DNA of 64,000 bases, taken from the NCBI GenBank assembly GCA_019614645.1, contig JABWDB010000008.1:5022001-5086000 (forward strand). The letters run 5' to 3'. Source of the DNA: Stratiolaelaps scimitus (taxonomy: Eukaryota > Arthropoda > Arachnida > Mesostigmata > Laelapidae). A model generated the notes under the pieces. It worked only from the letters and a program-made list of their open reading frames with translations, was not told the origin of the DNA and made no database searches. The translations under genes and the position numbers were made by a program. This document shows, piece after piece, positions 23,432-34,129 of this stretch. Position 1 is the first letter of the stretch, and every line of letters begins with the position of its first letter.

Positions 23432-23738
23432 TGTCAATTATTTCATGCAAAGGGGGGGTTGAAGGAGACTCGGGATTGTCTCTTTCTAGTTGTAGGTCGG
23501 ATCGATGATTAGCTCTACCAACGCATGTTACCTTACTAGTGAGAACACGCATTTCACTGTTGATCGCACACGGAGTTTCGCGTGTGAATGATCTATCGAA
23601 GATAGATCTCTCCTTTATTTCGTGGATACAAATTGAGTGTGCGGAATTAATTGCTTCTGTAAGTTGGGCGCCTCCGAGAGCGCGGTCAATTCGATTCGTC
23701 TACGAGGTATTATTATTGTATCACAAGTATAATCCACA
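23432..23738 (-). repeat. 3' LTR of the BEL/Pao element
   Basis: A 307-bp terminal repeat, TGT...ACA, that looks identical to 29757-30063. It carries an AATAAA on the element strand (plus positions 23614-23619), which could set the 3' end of the element RNA. Confidence 0.97.
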
Positions 23739-23748
23739 GTCCACCCTG
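23739..23748 (-). other. Candidate polypurine tract
   Basis: Immediately upstream of the 3' LTR on the element strand the sequence is CAGGGTGGAC, which is mostly purine. This is the expected position of the plus-strand primer, but the tract is short and interrupted. Confidence 0.4.
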
Positions 23749-23772
23749 AGATGAACTGGCTAGTTCATCTCA
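23747..23772. other. Hairpin between the gag-pol stop and the 3' LTR
   Basis: TGAGATGAACT and AGTTCATCTCA are inverted copies with a GGCT loop, giving an 11-bp stem next to the 3' LTR. It may be a structural element of the RNA near the purine tract. The role is inferred only from position. Confidence 0.7.
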
Positions 23773-23881
23773 TGCAATATTACAATATACAAAGGCAGTA
23801 AGTGTTTTTTTTTTTACAACCATATGATGAGTTCCACTATTATTATTACAACTAATATTTTGCTGGGGACGTTCTGTCCAA

Positions 23882-26800
23882 CTACACGACCTCTAACGGG
23901 TACAACAATTGTGCGGCCCTCCGTGTCTGATATCCATTTTGGTATCTAATTGTGTATGTGCGCGTTTTGCCATCTCTACCCGAATGCCCTTCTACTATGC
24001 GCACGAGATTCCATTTAATCCTAGGCAAGTTATCGTCTTTCAACAAACACACATCCCCGTTTTCTATCGTTCTACAACGCCCGGTGGCGTCCTTGTTCGC
24101 CGTCTTCAGCTGCAACAAATACTCGCGGTACCATCTCACTGACAGGGCCTTGAAATAGTTCGCCCGTCGACGGAGGGCGGATCGGAACTGGCCGGCCGTG
24201 CACGGTAGAACGCCTCCATTTGGTCCCAGTGTGTCCAGCGGCGTTAGAGCAGCGAGGGCCGGCCCAACGGGGCCACCATGTACAAATTGCGCTGGGGTGA
24301 TCGGCTGCGGCGTGTTTGGGTCCTCGGTGGTATAGGTGAGCGGCCGGCTGTTGATGACGGCGGCGAGCTCGGAGACAATGGTTCGCATCTCTTCGTAACT
24401 AATGAGACTCTTACCGAGTGTCTTCGAGATCGCCACCTTCACAGTGCCAACCATCCTCTCGAAAAATCCACCGTGCCACGGCGCGCGTGGACAATTGAAC
24501 GCCCACACCACTCTTCTCTCCGCCAACAGCTCGCAAGAGGCGGGGTCGCGTACTGAGTTGAGCAGTCGTTTGATGTCCGTGGCCGCTCTGACGAATGATC
24601 GGGCATTATCTGATACGAGGCGTGTGCAACCCGGGTGCAGCGAGAGGAAACGCCGGAGGGCGAGATGGGTGTCGGGGGCCGTCATAGCCGGGACAAGCTC
24701 GAGATGTATGGCGCGCGTGGATGCGCAGGTGAATAAGGCCACGTACGTCTTCTTCAATACATCTCCAGCGCGCGTAAGAAATGGACCGCAGAAGTCCAGT
24801 CCGGCTGTCGCGAAAGGTACTGTTAGCGTCACCCGATCCTCGGGCAGCGGTGCCTGCACTTGATCAGCGGTGGTCCCGTGCGCCTTTCGGCAAACGACGC
24901 ACCGATGCAAAATGGCCTTGATGATCTGCCGGCCGCGGGTGACCCAGAACCGATTTCTGAGCGCTGACAAGATCACACTCACACCAAAGTGTGCGTTGAC
25001 CCGGTGGTACTGGGTCACGAGAAGACTAGCAAGCCGAGATTCCCCCGGTATAACAATGGGGTTCATCTGGTCAAAGCTGAGCTGTTGGCTTCTCGTCAAC
25101 CTCGTCTTTGCTCGGAGTAGGCCATCCTCATCGAGAAACAATGTGAATGCCGCTATCGGTGACCTGCTCGTTGGTCGTTCGCCCTGACGCACGGCTCGGA
25201 GTTCCGCGGCAAAATGATTGCGCTGCGTCCACCGGATGAAGTATCGCTCAGCTTCTAGTCGCGCTTCGGCTGCATTGAGGATCGGCTGTCGGAGACGGAT
25301 CCGGATGAATCTTTGCACCATGCTCATGACCCGCAGTGCTGCTTCTAGGCTGCTGTACCTTTCGAGGTCGACAATAGGCGCATCTTGTACTACTGGCGCG
25401 ACGACTACGCGGCGTTCTTCCGCGGTGGCTGATCGTTCCGTTCTATCTTCGGGACGCAGTTTTCGTGACGGACGTTCCTCTTCGGGTAGACGCAGCCAAT
25501 TTGGGCCGAACCACCACTCACGGTTGTCGTTGAGGTCGCGTGCCGAGATGCCCCGCGTGGCAAGATCAGCAATGTTCTGCGGTCCCGGGACGTGATGCCA
25601 TTCCGACGACGCCGTACTACGCTGGATCTCTTCAACCCGATTGCAAATGAACGCCTTCCACTGGCTTGGCTGCTCAACAGTACACCAATAGTAGGCGGTG
25701 GTCGAATCTGTATAGTGAAAGACGCGCTCCACCTTGATCATAAGCCGCTCAAGTACGAATTTCCTTAGCCGGGCAGCGATGAGCGCCGCCATCAGCTCGA
25801 GACGGGGCAGCGTGAGTTGCTTGCGTGGCGCGAGCCGGGATTTGGCCATTACTAACGCACACTCGCTACCACCGTTCGCGTATACCGTCTGGAGATACGC
25901 CACTGCGGCGTATGCTGTTTCTGAGGCGTCTCCAAACACGTGTAGATAATACGCTTTCACCGGCTGGTCGGTCGAGGCGTAGTGTCGCGGGATGAGCAAA
26001 TCGCGCAAGTCGGTTAGCTCGGCCGCCCACTCCCGGAAGGTATCAAGTAACGCTCCCTCGATCGGGTCGTCCCAGCGGAGCGACTGGGTCCATAGCTGTT
26101 GAATCAGCTGTTTCCCTCGTAGAGTGAACGGCAGCAGCCATCCAATGGGATCAAAGATGGACGCCACAAATCGAAGTACGGTGCGTTTGGTGGCACGCGA
26201 TACCATACTACCCTCCCGGGCTAGGGACGTCAGCTGGACACGAAGGTGGTCACCCATCGGCGCCCAACCGATGCCAAGCACTGCGAGCAATGTGCCTTCA
26301 TCGAAGCACGTCCCGGTCGAGAGGGCTCCGCGCTTCCTGAGATGTTCAACTACAGCTGGCGAGTTGCTTTTCCATTTCGCCAGTTGCATGCCTGCCGACC
26401 CGAACCACTCCACTGCTCGATCGACGAATTTGATAGCTTCCGACGCCGTGTCAAAGCTTCGCAGCAAGTCATCATGATACAACGACTCGCCTAGATGATG
26501 AGTGTCAGTCGCGTCCACCCGTTTGAATATCTCGCGGAGCGTGGCAGCCAGTAGAAAGCCACTGGGGGCTGCGCCCCACGTGACCTTCTTCATTTGATAA
26601 CATTTTACGCGGTCGTCGCTCGGTCCCTGCCAGAGGAATCGGAAGAGACGTCGGTCGGGCTCGTCGAGGTTGAGCATCATGTATGCTCGTGCAATGTCCG
26701 CGGAGACTGCCACCTGATGCATCCGAAAGTTGATGAGCAACCTGGCGACGTCGGGGTTAAGGTTCGGGCCCGGGAGGAGGTGCGCATTGAGGGATGTCTT

Positions 26801-29401
26801 TCCCCGCGCCGCGGAGGAACAGTCGAAGACAATACGCCACTTTTCTTTGCCTTCTCCTTGGGTGACGACTTGATGGTGAGGCATATAGTAAGTTCCATCG
26901 AGCGCGCCGGGCTGGTTGAAATCGACATCGGCGACCTCCTCGGCGTGCCCTTCAGTGACGAAGGCCATCAGCTCGGCATGGTATCGAGCATACATGGTTA
27001 GGTCTCGACTCAAACTTCGCCGCTTTGCCGCAAGTCGCTGGACCGCTGTATCAAGGTTGTTCGCGAGCTGCGCGATTGAGTCTCGTTTCGGCATCACGAC
27101 TGTGTATGAGTGACCGTCATACGTCAAGCCTTCTCGGAACTGTTTCAGCGCAGCTATCTCCTCGCCCGATAAGGTCTCCTCCGGGGCATCTTGGATACCA
27201 ACGGCTTCCAACGACCACAGCCGCTCGATGTCGCGTGCCGTCTTGGACCGCGCGGTCGCGCAGCACACCAAGTGAGCGCAAGATTTGTCCATCTGCTGCG
27301 ATCTCGAAGTCGTTCTTCCCGCGCAGACCCAACCGAACTTGGACTCCGTAGCCACCAGATCGTCGACAATGTCCAGCGGCCGGCTTCGCAGCATGATCTG
27401 GTTGAAATAGTCCACGCCAATCAGCAATGCGGGAGCCTCGGTGTCAGAGCCCCTGAGGTACGCTTCGTCGGCCAGGGGATGGGATGCACCGAAATGTGCG
27501 ATCGCACGGACGACGGCTGACGAGCACCCACCTGTCGGGTTAACTCCGAAATCATGTGCGAAGGCGCACACCTCGACACGCACACTGTCGTCATGACAAC
27601 TAGCGAGGCACAGGCGGTATCTGTCCGCTGTGAATGCGTGAGAGCTGGCAAACCCCTTCACTCGAAGCGTCTCTCTTCCCTGAGACTGGATTCCACACAT
27701 TTTTTCGATCAATTGCGGCATCACAAAACTCAGCATACTGCCCTGATCGAGGAACACGCGTACTGGCACTCGGGAGTTGCCGTGGACAACGTTCACTCGA
27801 GCTGTCATCACCAAAGCGGCCGACGTGAGAACGGGTGCAGCGGCCAAAGCCATTGAGGAGGCTGGTTCGGACGGTGTGGTTGGCTGAGGAGGGTGCATGG
27901 AAGTATAGTGCTCCCGGCTCTGGCACGTTCGGCATGGTACCTTAGGACCCTTACACCTTTCACCAGCAGGATGGTTCCTTGCAAGGCAGACTATACACCT
28001 GTTCTTACGTCGAAGCACTGCTCGCCGCTGCTGGTGTGTCATCTCACTGTCACAATTAGAGGGCCTATGCACCACCCTATCACAAAACAAACACGGTCGC
28101 GGAGCGCGGTGTTCCGCCGCCGCCGCAGCTACCGTTGAGTGGTTACGAAAGCGCGGTGGCGCTCTAGCTGCACGATGGTTTAACTGTCTATCTCCATTCT
28201 GTTGCCGCAGCCCGTGGTTCGATCGCCCGCTCCACACAGTATCGTCCGAGTTTTCTTTGTTTCCTCCCGACTGTATTCTTTGCGTAAGCGTTACCTGTTC
28301 TCGATGTTCGGTATAACGACGCAGGTACGCGATGAGGCTCTTGATGCGATCAGCCGCGGCACTACTCTTTAGCTCCACAGTATCGGCACTGGAGTGCGGC
28401 GATTGGCCACCGGGTTCACTGCCATTGCACAGCTGATCGCGGCGAACGCTTTCTTCGAATTCGAATATGATTCGTGGCGGCACCGCAGCCCACACTTTGG
28501 TCTCAAACATCAGGGCATATGCTGGTAACTCGATGCCGAGTCCACCCAATGAGAGCTGCGCAGCTTGCAGATAGTTAACCAACCGCCGAAGGCCCTTTGT
28601 GTCACCCTCTGAACGCACAGCCGGTAGAGTCTCCAGCTTAGCCATAGCTCGCCTCTCCTCGACATCAACACGACCGTAGTTGTCATCTAGGAGCTTGAGA
28701 GCAGCACTGTAATTTGCGTCACAGATCGTAAGTGATTGCACTAGTTCCTTGGGTTCGCCACGGAGTAACTTCATCAAAGCGATTAACTTGTCGGTGTCGG
28801 TGGCCGTTCGTCGCTCTACCCATGCGTTGAACTGCGACCTGAATAAGCGGTAATTTGTCTGCTCACTATCGAACTTCTCCGGCTGAGTGTCAACAAACAT
28901 GGGTTGGACCACCGTGACTGGCTGCTGCAGATTGGGTGAGGGAGCCATGCTACCGCCGGAGATCGCCGAGCTGATGCCAGAGGCCGCCATGTTATTCTGC
29001 TGACTTGCCCTCCCAGCTAGCAGCCGTCGCAACCGCCGTATGCTGGCCTGCATTCGCTTATCAATGGCGTGCGCGTCGTCGAGTTCTTTCTCTTCGTCAG
29101 ATAAGCGAAATGCCGGGTGTCCCTGTATCTTACCATCGAGGTCTTCGATCTGCTCCTTGCTTAACTCGATGCTCTCCAGCAAATCCTGGATGTCGTCGCA
29201 GTTATCAGCGGTAACGGTGCTGTAGGCACCAGCTCTCTCCTCATCTGTCGTAAATGAGTTTCTCAGACGGGTCCGCTTTCCACGCAGCGTGCTGAGCCGA
29301 ATGCCGTTGCCTGGCTCCTCTGGCGCAGTGCTGGCTTGCTCTAGGCGTGCGGCGGGTCCGTGAGACACGCTTGGTTGTGTGGGGCTATACTCGATTGGCA
29401 T
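23882..29401 (-). CDS. BEL/Pao gag-pol polyprotein
   Basis: One uninterrupted frame of 1839 residues covers gag and pol. A gag-like region (DUF1759 type) spans about 170-320. Zinc-knuckle-like Cys/His clusters lie at about 437-498. An aspartic protease motif LDQGS is at 551-555. The reverse transcriptase has Asp902 in the first catalytic block and YHDD at 975-978. RNase H acidic residues are Asp1158, Glu1202, Asp1232 and Asp1279. The integrase zinc finger uses His1466, His1471, Cys1501 and Cys1504, and its catalytic triad is Asp1536, Asp1598 and Glu1648. A C-terminal DUF5641-like domain spans about 1740-1839. All expected catalytic residues are present and no stop or frameshift is seen. Gag and pol share one frame, as in many BEL elements. 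The one oddity is His in the YxDD box where Val is usual. The start is the first ATG after the leader. Confidence 0.97.
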   Translation of the reverse strand: MPIEYSPTQPSVSHGPAARLEQASTAPEEPGNGIRLSTLRGKRTRLRNSFTTDEERAGAYSTVTADNCDDIQDLLESIELSKEQIEDLDGKIQGHPAFRLSDEEKELDDAHAIDKRMQASIRRLRRLLAGRASQQNNMAASGISSAISGGSMAPSPNLQQPVTVVQPMFVDTQPEKFDSEQTNYRLFRSQFNAWVERRTATDTDKLIALMKLLRGEPKELVQSLTICDANYSAALKLLDDNYGRVDVEERRAMAKLETLPAVRSEGDTKGLRRLVNYLQAAQLSLGGLGIELPAYALMFETKVWAAVPPRIIFEFEESVRRDQLCNGSEPGGQSPHSSADTVELKSSAAADRIKSLIAYLRRYTEHREQVTLTQRIQSGGNKENSDDTVWSGRSNHGLRQQNGDRQLNHRAARAPPRFRNHSTVAAAAAEHRAPRPCLFCDRVVHRPSNCDSEMTHQQRRAVLRRKNRCIVCLARNHPAGERCKGPKVPCRTCQSREHYTSMHPPQPTTPSEPASSMALAAAPVLTSAALVMTARVNVVHGNSRVPVRVFLDQGSMLSFVMPQLIEKMCGIQSQGRETLRVKGFASSHAFTADRYRLCLASCHDDSVRVEVCAFAHDFGVNPTGGCSSAVVRAIAHFGASHPLADEAYLRGSDTEAPALLIGVDYFNQIMLRSRPLDIVDDLVATESKFGWVCAGRTTSRSQQMDKSCAHLVCCATARSKTARDIERLWSLEAVGIQDAPEETLSGEEIAALKQFREGLTYDGHSYTVVMPKRDSIAQLANNLDTAVQRLAAKRRSLSRDLTMYARYHAELMAFVTEGHAEEVADVDFNQPGALDGTYYMPHHQVVTQGEGKEKWRIVFDCSSAARGKTSLNAHLLPGPNLNPDVARLLINFRMHQVAVSADIARAYMMLNLDEPDRRLFRFLWQGPSDDRVKCYQMKKVTWGAAPSGFLLAATLREIFKRVDATDTHHLGESLYHDDLLRSFDTASEAIKFVDRAVEWFGSAGMQLAKWKSNSPAVVEHLRKRGALSTGTCFDEGTLLAVLGIGWAPMGDHLRVQLTSLAREGSMVSRATKRTVLRFVASIFDPIGWLLPFTLRGKQLIQQLWTQSLRWDDPIEGALLDTFREWAAELTDLRDLLIPRHYASTDQPVKAYYLHVFGDASETAYAAVAYLQTVYANGGSECALVMAKSRLAPRKQLTLPRLELMAALIAARLRKFVLERLMIKVERVFHYTDSTTAYYWCTVEQPSQWKAFICNRVEEIQRSTASSEWHHVPGPQNIADLATRGISARDLNDNREWWFGPNWLRLPEEERPSRKLRPEDRTERSATAEERRVVVAPVVQDAPIVDLERYSSLEAALRVMSMVQRFIRIRLRQPILNAAEARLEAERYFIRWTQRNHFAAELRAVRQGERPTSRSPIAAFTLFLDEDGLLRAKTRLTRSQQLSFDQMNPIVIPGESRLASLLVTQYHRVNAHFGVSVILSALRNRFWVTRGRQIIKAILHRCVVCRKAHGTTADQVQAPLPEDRVTLTVPFATAGLDFCGPFLTRAGDVLKKTYVALFTCASTRAIHLELVPAMTAPDTHLALRRFLSLHPGCTRLVSDNARSFVRAATDIKRLLNSVRDPASCELLAERRVVWAFNCPRAPWHGGFFERMVGTVKVAISKTLGKSLISYEEMRTIVSELAAVINSRPLTYTTEDPNTPQPITPAQFVHGGPVGPALAALTPLDTLGPNGGVLPCTAGQFRSALRRRANYFKALSVRWYREYLLQLKTANKDATGRCRTIENGDVCLLKDDNLPRIKWNLVRIVEGHSGRDGKTRTYTIRYQNGYQTRRAAQLLYPLEVV

Positions 29402-29735
29402 CGTGGATGATTAAGTGTCGTTGACAGTCAAAAACACCGGTATCGGAAAACACGGGATTGAAGGTGCAGCACACACACAAAGTCAGAAGAGGTTGATAGT
29501 CACGGGCCAAAAACTCACTGTTGCAAAGTCGTGTACACCGGTGATGTTGCACAGACACAAGGTCAGATGAGGTCGATGGTCCGGGCTAGACACCCTGTTG
29601 CCGAGTCATGTACATCGATGATGTCGCGTAGGCAGGAGGTCTGATGAGAAGGGTCTGCGCGGATCGATGCTAGCAGGTTGATGCGGGGTAAGGTGCGACT
29701 AGTTGAGTAAATGCTTGTTGGTCACGGGCACTGTA
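29402..29735 (-). other. Untranslated leader of the BEL/Pao element
   Basis: The leader lies between the primer-binding site and the gag start. It contains imperfect tandem copies of about 80 bp (roughly 29464-29543, 29544-29621 and a partial copy at 29622-29650), each with GTACA(C/T)CG(G/A)TGATG-like and GTCAGA(A/T)GAGGT-like words. In retroelements this is where packaging and dimerisation signals usually lie; that use is inference here. Confidence 0.6.
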
Positions 29736-29756
29736 GATCCTGATGTCACGGCACCA
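29736..29756 (-). other. Primer-binding site
   Basis: On the element strand, directly after the 5' LTR, the sequence begins TGGTGCCGTGACATCAG. TGG complements the CCA end of a tRNA, as required for priming of minus-strand synthesis. The priming tRNA was not identified. Confidence 0.8.
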
Positions 29757-30063
29757 TGTCAATTATTTCATGCAAAGGGGGGGTTGAAGGAGACTCGGGA
29801 TTGTCTCTTTCTAGTTGTAGGTCGGATCGATGATTAGCTCTACCAACGCATGTTACCTTACTAGTGAGAACACGCATTTCACTGTTGATCGCACACGGAG
29901 TTTCGCGTGTGAATGATCTATCGAAGATAGATCTCTCCTTTATTTCGTGGATACAAATTGAGTGTGCGGAATTAATTGCTTCTGTAAGTTGGGCGCCTCC
30001 GAGAGCGCGGTCAATTCGATTCGTCTACGAGGTATTATTATTGTATCACAAGTATAATCCACA
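29757..30063 (-). repeat. 5' LTR of the BEL/Pao element
   Basis: A 307-bp terminal repeat that looks identical to 23432-23738. It would carry the element promoter. The AATAAA on the element strand lies at plus positions 29939-29944. Confidence 0.97.
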
Positions 30064-30068
30064 CGTAC
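30064..30068. repeat. Target site duplication, right copy
   Basis: CGTAC directly after the right LTR, matching 23427-23431. Confidence 0.9.
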
Positions 30069-33000
30069 TTTAGTCAGCTCCTAACCACAAACGGCAACAG
30101 CGTTCTATCTCACGTAGCCGAGAGACGCAGGAAAATGTCCTCGGCTGTGTCGTCAATTACGAACCCTCGCTGGTTTCGAACTCCTCCATGGCGGGAAAGC
30201 ATCTTAATCCCTATAGGGCGATTCGTCCCTATGCCTAATTTTATAGAATTCCCTCACACAATTTGTAGAATTAATATTAGCAATTTTCCATGAAATTCGT
30301 AAATTTACGATGAAGAAAAACGGATGGTATTTTAAATTAACCATCATCAATGAGGTAATGAAGGGTGTATTGTTGCAGCTCTGACCACTAGCTTGATATC
30401 TCCACGTGCCGTGAAATTTGATGACAATTAAGATCCACAATATTGTTTTATCCGCCACCCCCGCCACCATCCCGATTCCACCATTGTATGCATTTACAAC
30501 ATGTGGTGTTTTCCTCCAATTCGGACGTCCTTGGCTAGGATACGCTGACCTTGATTAATCAGAATGCACTTACGGTACCGATGTATCTAGCATGTGTCGG
30601 TGTGCCTGTTTCTACGCGTGTATATATATAGAGCTTCGTGCGATGGAACACCAACGGGCGGCTTGGTTAGGCTTAGTCCGTGTAGCTGCTGCGGCTGCTG
30701 CTCATCCGTCGACTGAAGAAGAGGAAAAAAGACGAGACGAGCTGAACGATAGAAGCGAACAATGGAACAGAACACGGCTGCGGGCACAATAGACAATGAA
30801 CCCCTCTCGAGCAGCCAATAAATGGACTCTCCTTTTTTTCTCACAACCTCGCTATCTCTCAATGATAACGACAGCGCTAGGGGTATACTAAGGGCTAGAG
30901 TTCCCCTCGGACCGCCCGTTCGCTCCCTCGGTGGCCGGCTACCCCTTGGCAACCCCCGAACTACTTCGTGGAACCGAAACAGCAGCGGAACAACGTGTAG
31001 TGGCAGGTGAAGTACGATCGGATCCGGTCCACTGAATAGCAGACGTGATAGGTATTATAGTGTGTAAGAGCTCCGCCAACTAATCAAGAATATCGATGGT
31101 GCTAAGTATGACATGTGTATAGGGGGTGGTCGAGAGGCACTTGGCAGGTTAAGGTCACCGTTATATAGTATAAGTGTCAAGCGATGTAGCGAGGTAACGA
31201 GCGGCAGACGTCTTATTGGCCTAGCTAGACCATTAGTCCATACAGCACATTTTTTATGTAGGCCAAAAGTTGTCCTCCACTGATTCCGCGGCCTCTTGGC
31301 CATGCATGTCCTGCATGAATGCCTAAACGGTGTTTAGCTAAGCAGCAAGGGGTATATTTGGCCGATACGAACATCCTACTGCGAAAGAGATTGAGAGAGA
31401 GAGGTCATTGATATTTGTTCGGACGTGACCATCAAGAAGAAGCTGGGGCGCAATACCTCACTGATACATCTCTGGGACTGATTTTGAGATCGGATATATT
31501 GTCCTGTTAACAGTTAAATTTGCCCAGTTCGCGAAATATTCGGAAGCATACCAAGTAGCTCGTAATATGATGCAAATACTATACAGAGCTGCTGAGCGCG
31601 GTGAAGATGTTCCATACATTTTCACAGTTTGTCTCCACCCACTCGAAATATTAGCGTCCGTTGGAGTTGTGATGCAATAATTCATAATCGAATACAATAC
31701 ACTCAACGAATACAAAGTGCAGGTCTATTAATGGACCTGCAGTTTTTTTTGTAACCCCTAAGCTCTACATGGGCACATATCATTAAGGGCACAACGTTCG
31801 TTCTAATATATTCATTGGCAGTATGACGCGAGTCTAGTTACTACAGCGATCAGCTGTGCGGATTAGCGCCCGCTGCGTATTGCTACGGGGTTAGAGCCTT
31901 TTGCTCGAATCTATTACACCGCACAGCTACCAGCTATACTTGACGAATCAATCTGAGCGGCGAAGGAATGCGTTAGCCATGTGATTTGTTACAGTTTCGA
32001 GCTCTTCGTACAATCTCCGATTTCGCTCATAGCAAACGACACCGCGTCGCTTACTTGTCCAACTCTGCAGCCGCACGTGGTTCGGTGCATTGGACGCGAG
32101 AGAAGTGAGTGCAGCTCGAATCCAGCTGCGTTTGATACGTGCCCGCGCATTCACCTGTCACCTTAGTCCATTTGCCAAGGAGAGAGTTTGCGAGTCAGTG
32201 GCAGAGGGGGATCGCTGCTATGGGCTGAAAGCATGGACATAAACTAGCCTTGGTAGACTAATGTGTATATTCAATAATCGGCTCGGTTGCAGTGAATTGA
32301 TTCGCATTCGCCGTCGCAGCCTCTCCATCAGCCGTAACCTGTGTGATTTCGAGGTGAACTGCAGTTCGGCGTTCGGCCTGGTACAGCACAGTAGTTGTTC
32401 GGTTGGGACACAACTGACACGAGTTTGACCTTCAGCTATAGTTGGGTTATGTCCGACTATAGTACAGTTCCTAATCGAAGGCGCAGCTGATGATTGACGG
32501 CCAAATATTCCATATAATTAGCGCGTGCAGTCGGCAGACAGCTACCTCGTCTGAATTATACCGGCGCGTGCATGTGTTTATGTTGCTAATAGCATCTTAG
32601 TCTTTATGCATGTAGTATATGTTGCCGCGAAACTCCAGACAGCCAAAGCATGACGTGCCTTTACGCACGTCACCTCTTTGCATCTGCTCTAGATGTCGTG
32701 ATCTCACGTCGGTGTGATCTGCTCCCACGAATGTCCGGTGTGCGATCTTCGTTTGCGCACAATTGCAGTTACCATTTATTGTCTTCAAATTGGCTGGGCT
32801 GCGTTGTTCCTTAATTAAAGTGGATGCATTTTGCTTATTATCATTTGTCGAAGCACAATTTAAACAAATTCGCCGCTGCAGTTAAAAATGGGGACCCTTC
32901 AACCGCAAACGAAAGTTCATATTTCCTGGCACGGGGTTTCCGTCGAGACAGGCGAAGGGTGTTATCGTCCATGCCCGACCGGTGAAAAGGACTTCTCAGA

Positions 33001-34129
33001 CTATTCGGCAGTAGAGTTGCAGGTATGAAATGCAGTGCTCAGGGCCTGTCATGTAAGGGGACGCTGAGAGTCAACTGCTCTATATATTGTTCTTTATAAG
33101 GCGACGTCAGATTCAATGGTGTGAAGGTCGCACTCAATTGACGTGTCGCCTTTTCGACTTTTTTTTATAAAACACAGCTATATTGACTGAGATTGCGAGA
33201 ACCTTTGCCACGTGACGTTTGCTCGTATGGTACCACCTTATAATAGGGGGGAACGTTTTCATTCCCCTATATATAAACAAATTTAAAGACAATATATGTA
33301 TATATACATATATAGTAGTGCTAGATTGCAATAGGCCCGTGAGATGGTTATTAGTGCTATACGCGTGATGTTAGATGAGAGGGAATAGTATGGTACAACA
33401 CGCTGCGAAGTATATATATATATATATAGGGCTTCGTTTCCGACACGGATCTTAATTGCAAAGCAGATTTTCCAACTCAAAAACTGCTATAGCCTTCTCT
33501 TGTATTTCTTTAAAATATCATTCAAAAGCGGTCTTGCGAGTCGGCTTTTACAAAGTGCTCTCAAGGGATTGGAACAAAGCTGTAATGCCGACGCACCTAT
33601 TTGACTTCATTACAGGGCATCTTTATCTAGATAAACTACTCTGGGACACTCCTTTGACCATTTCGTACCGCCACAACAGCGCTTGTCTTTTCTTTCCCTG
33701 TGTAATGTCCGGGTTCAGCAAATCGTGATACAGCGTTTCTGTGTATGCACGATGATTCTGTTAGCCTGAGCTCGTGGTAAAACTGGCATAGACACTAATG
33801 TGTGCATAGCGTTTAGTGTTATAGCCGATATTTCTTCTGTGCCCCAAAATGAATTAATTAATCAGGGATTCATCTGTGAAGATTCGCGCAAACCGTGTAA
33901 AGCCAGGGTTCCAGGGCGGTGTACTCCAGGGCTGACTCCGATCAGGAAAGGTCGCAATTGCAAGAGGCCCTAAGTCTCTTTCCTGAATGAACTCTGAGAT
34001 CTAGAGCTAAAATTTTCTGTTAAAAAATGCGCTGTCTAACATTTTGGCCATGAAAAAAATAAAATCAAAGACATGTGTAGACTGTTGGGGGACCTCCACT
34101 GCGCTGCGCAGACACCATAAGAGGTTTTA
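30069..34129. other. Intergenic sequence without a supported gene
   Basis: No coding region is recognised. A hairpin followed by a T run lies at 31718-31750, and a TA run near 33412-33428. Open frames here are short and lack domains. Confidence 0.5.
31718..31750 (+). other. Hairpin followed by eight T residues
   Basis: TGCAGGTC and GACCTGCA are perfect inverted copies with an 8-base loop, followed after one G by T8. A T run of this length can end RNA polymerase III transcription. No Pol III gene was recognised upstream, so the role is open. Confidence 0.5.

Larger units (their letters stand above)
23432..30063 (-). mobile_element. Complete BEL/Pao LTR retrotransposon
   Basis: The element is 6632 bp and lies on the minus strand. 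Both 307-bp LTRs appear identical base for base, start TGT and end ACA, and are bounded by a CGTAC duplication. In element order there are the 5' LTR (29757-30063), a primer-binding site directly against it, a leader of about 355 bp, one open gag-pol frame (29401 down to 23882), a short 3' untranslated part with a hairpin, a weak purine tract and the 3' LTR (23432-23738). The domain order protease, RT, RNase H, integrase places it in the BEL/Pao superfamily. Identical LTRs and an intact frame mean a recent insertion; it may still be competent for movement. No envelope-like frame is present. Confidence 0.97.

Noticed and set aside
33456..33728. A frame considered as part of the LINE remnant
   Set aside because: Resemblance to LINE C-terminal words was too weak to support.
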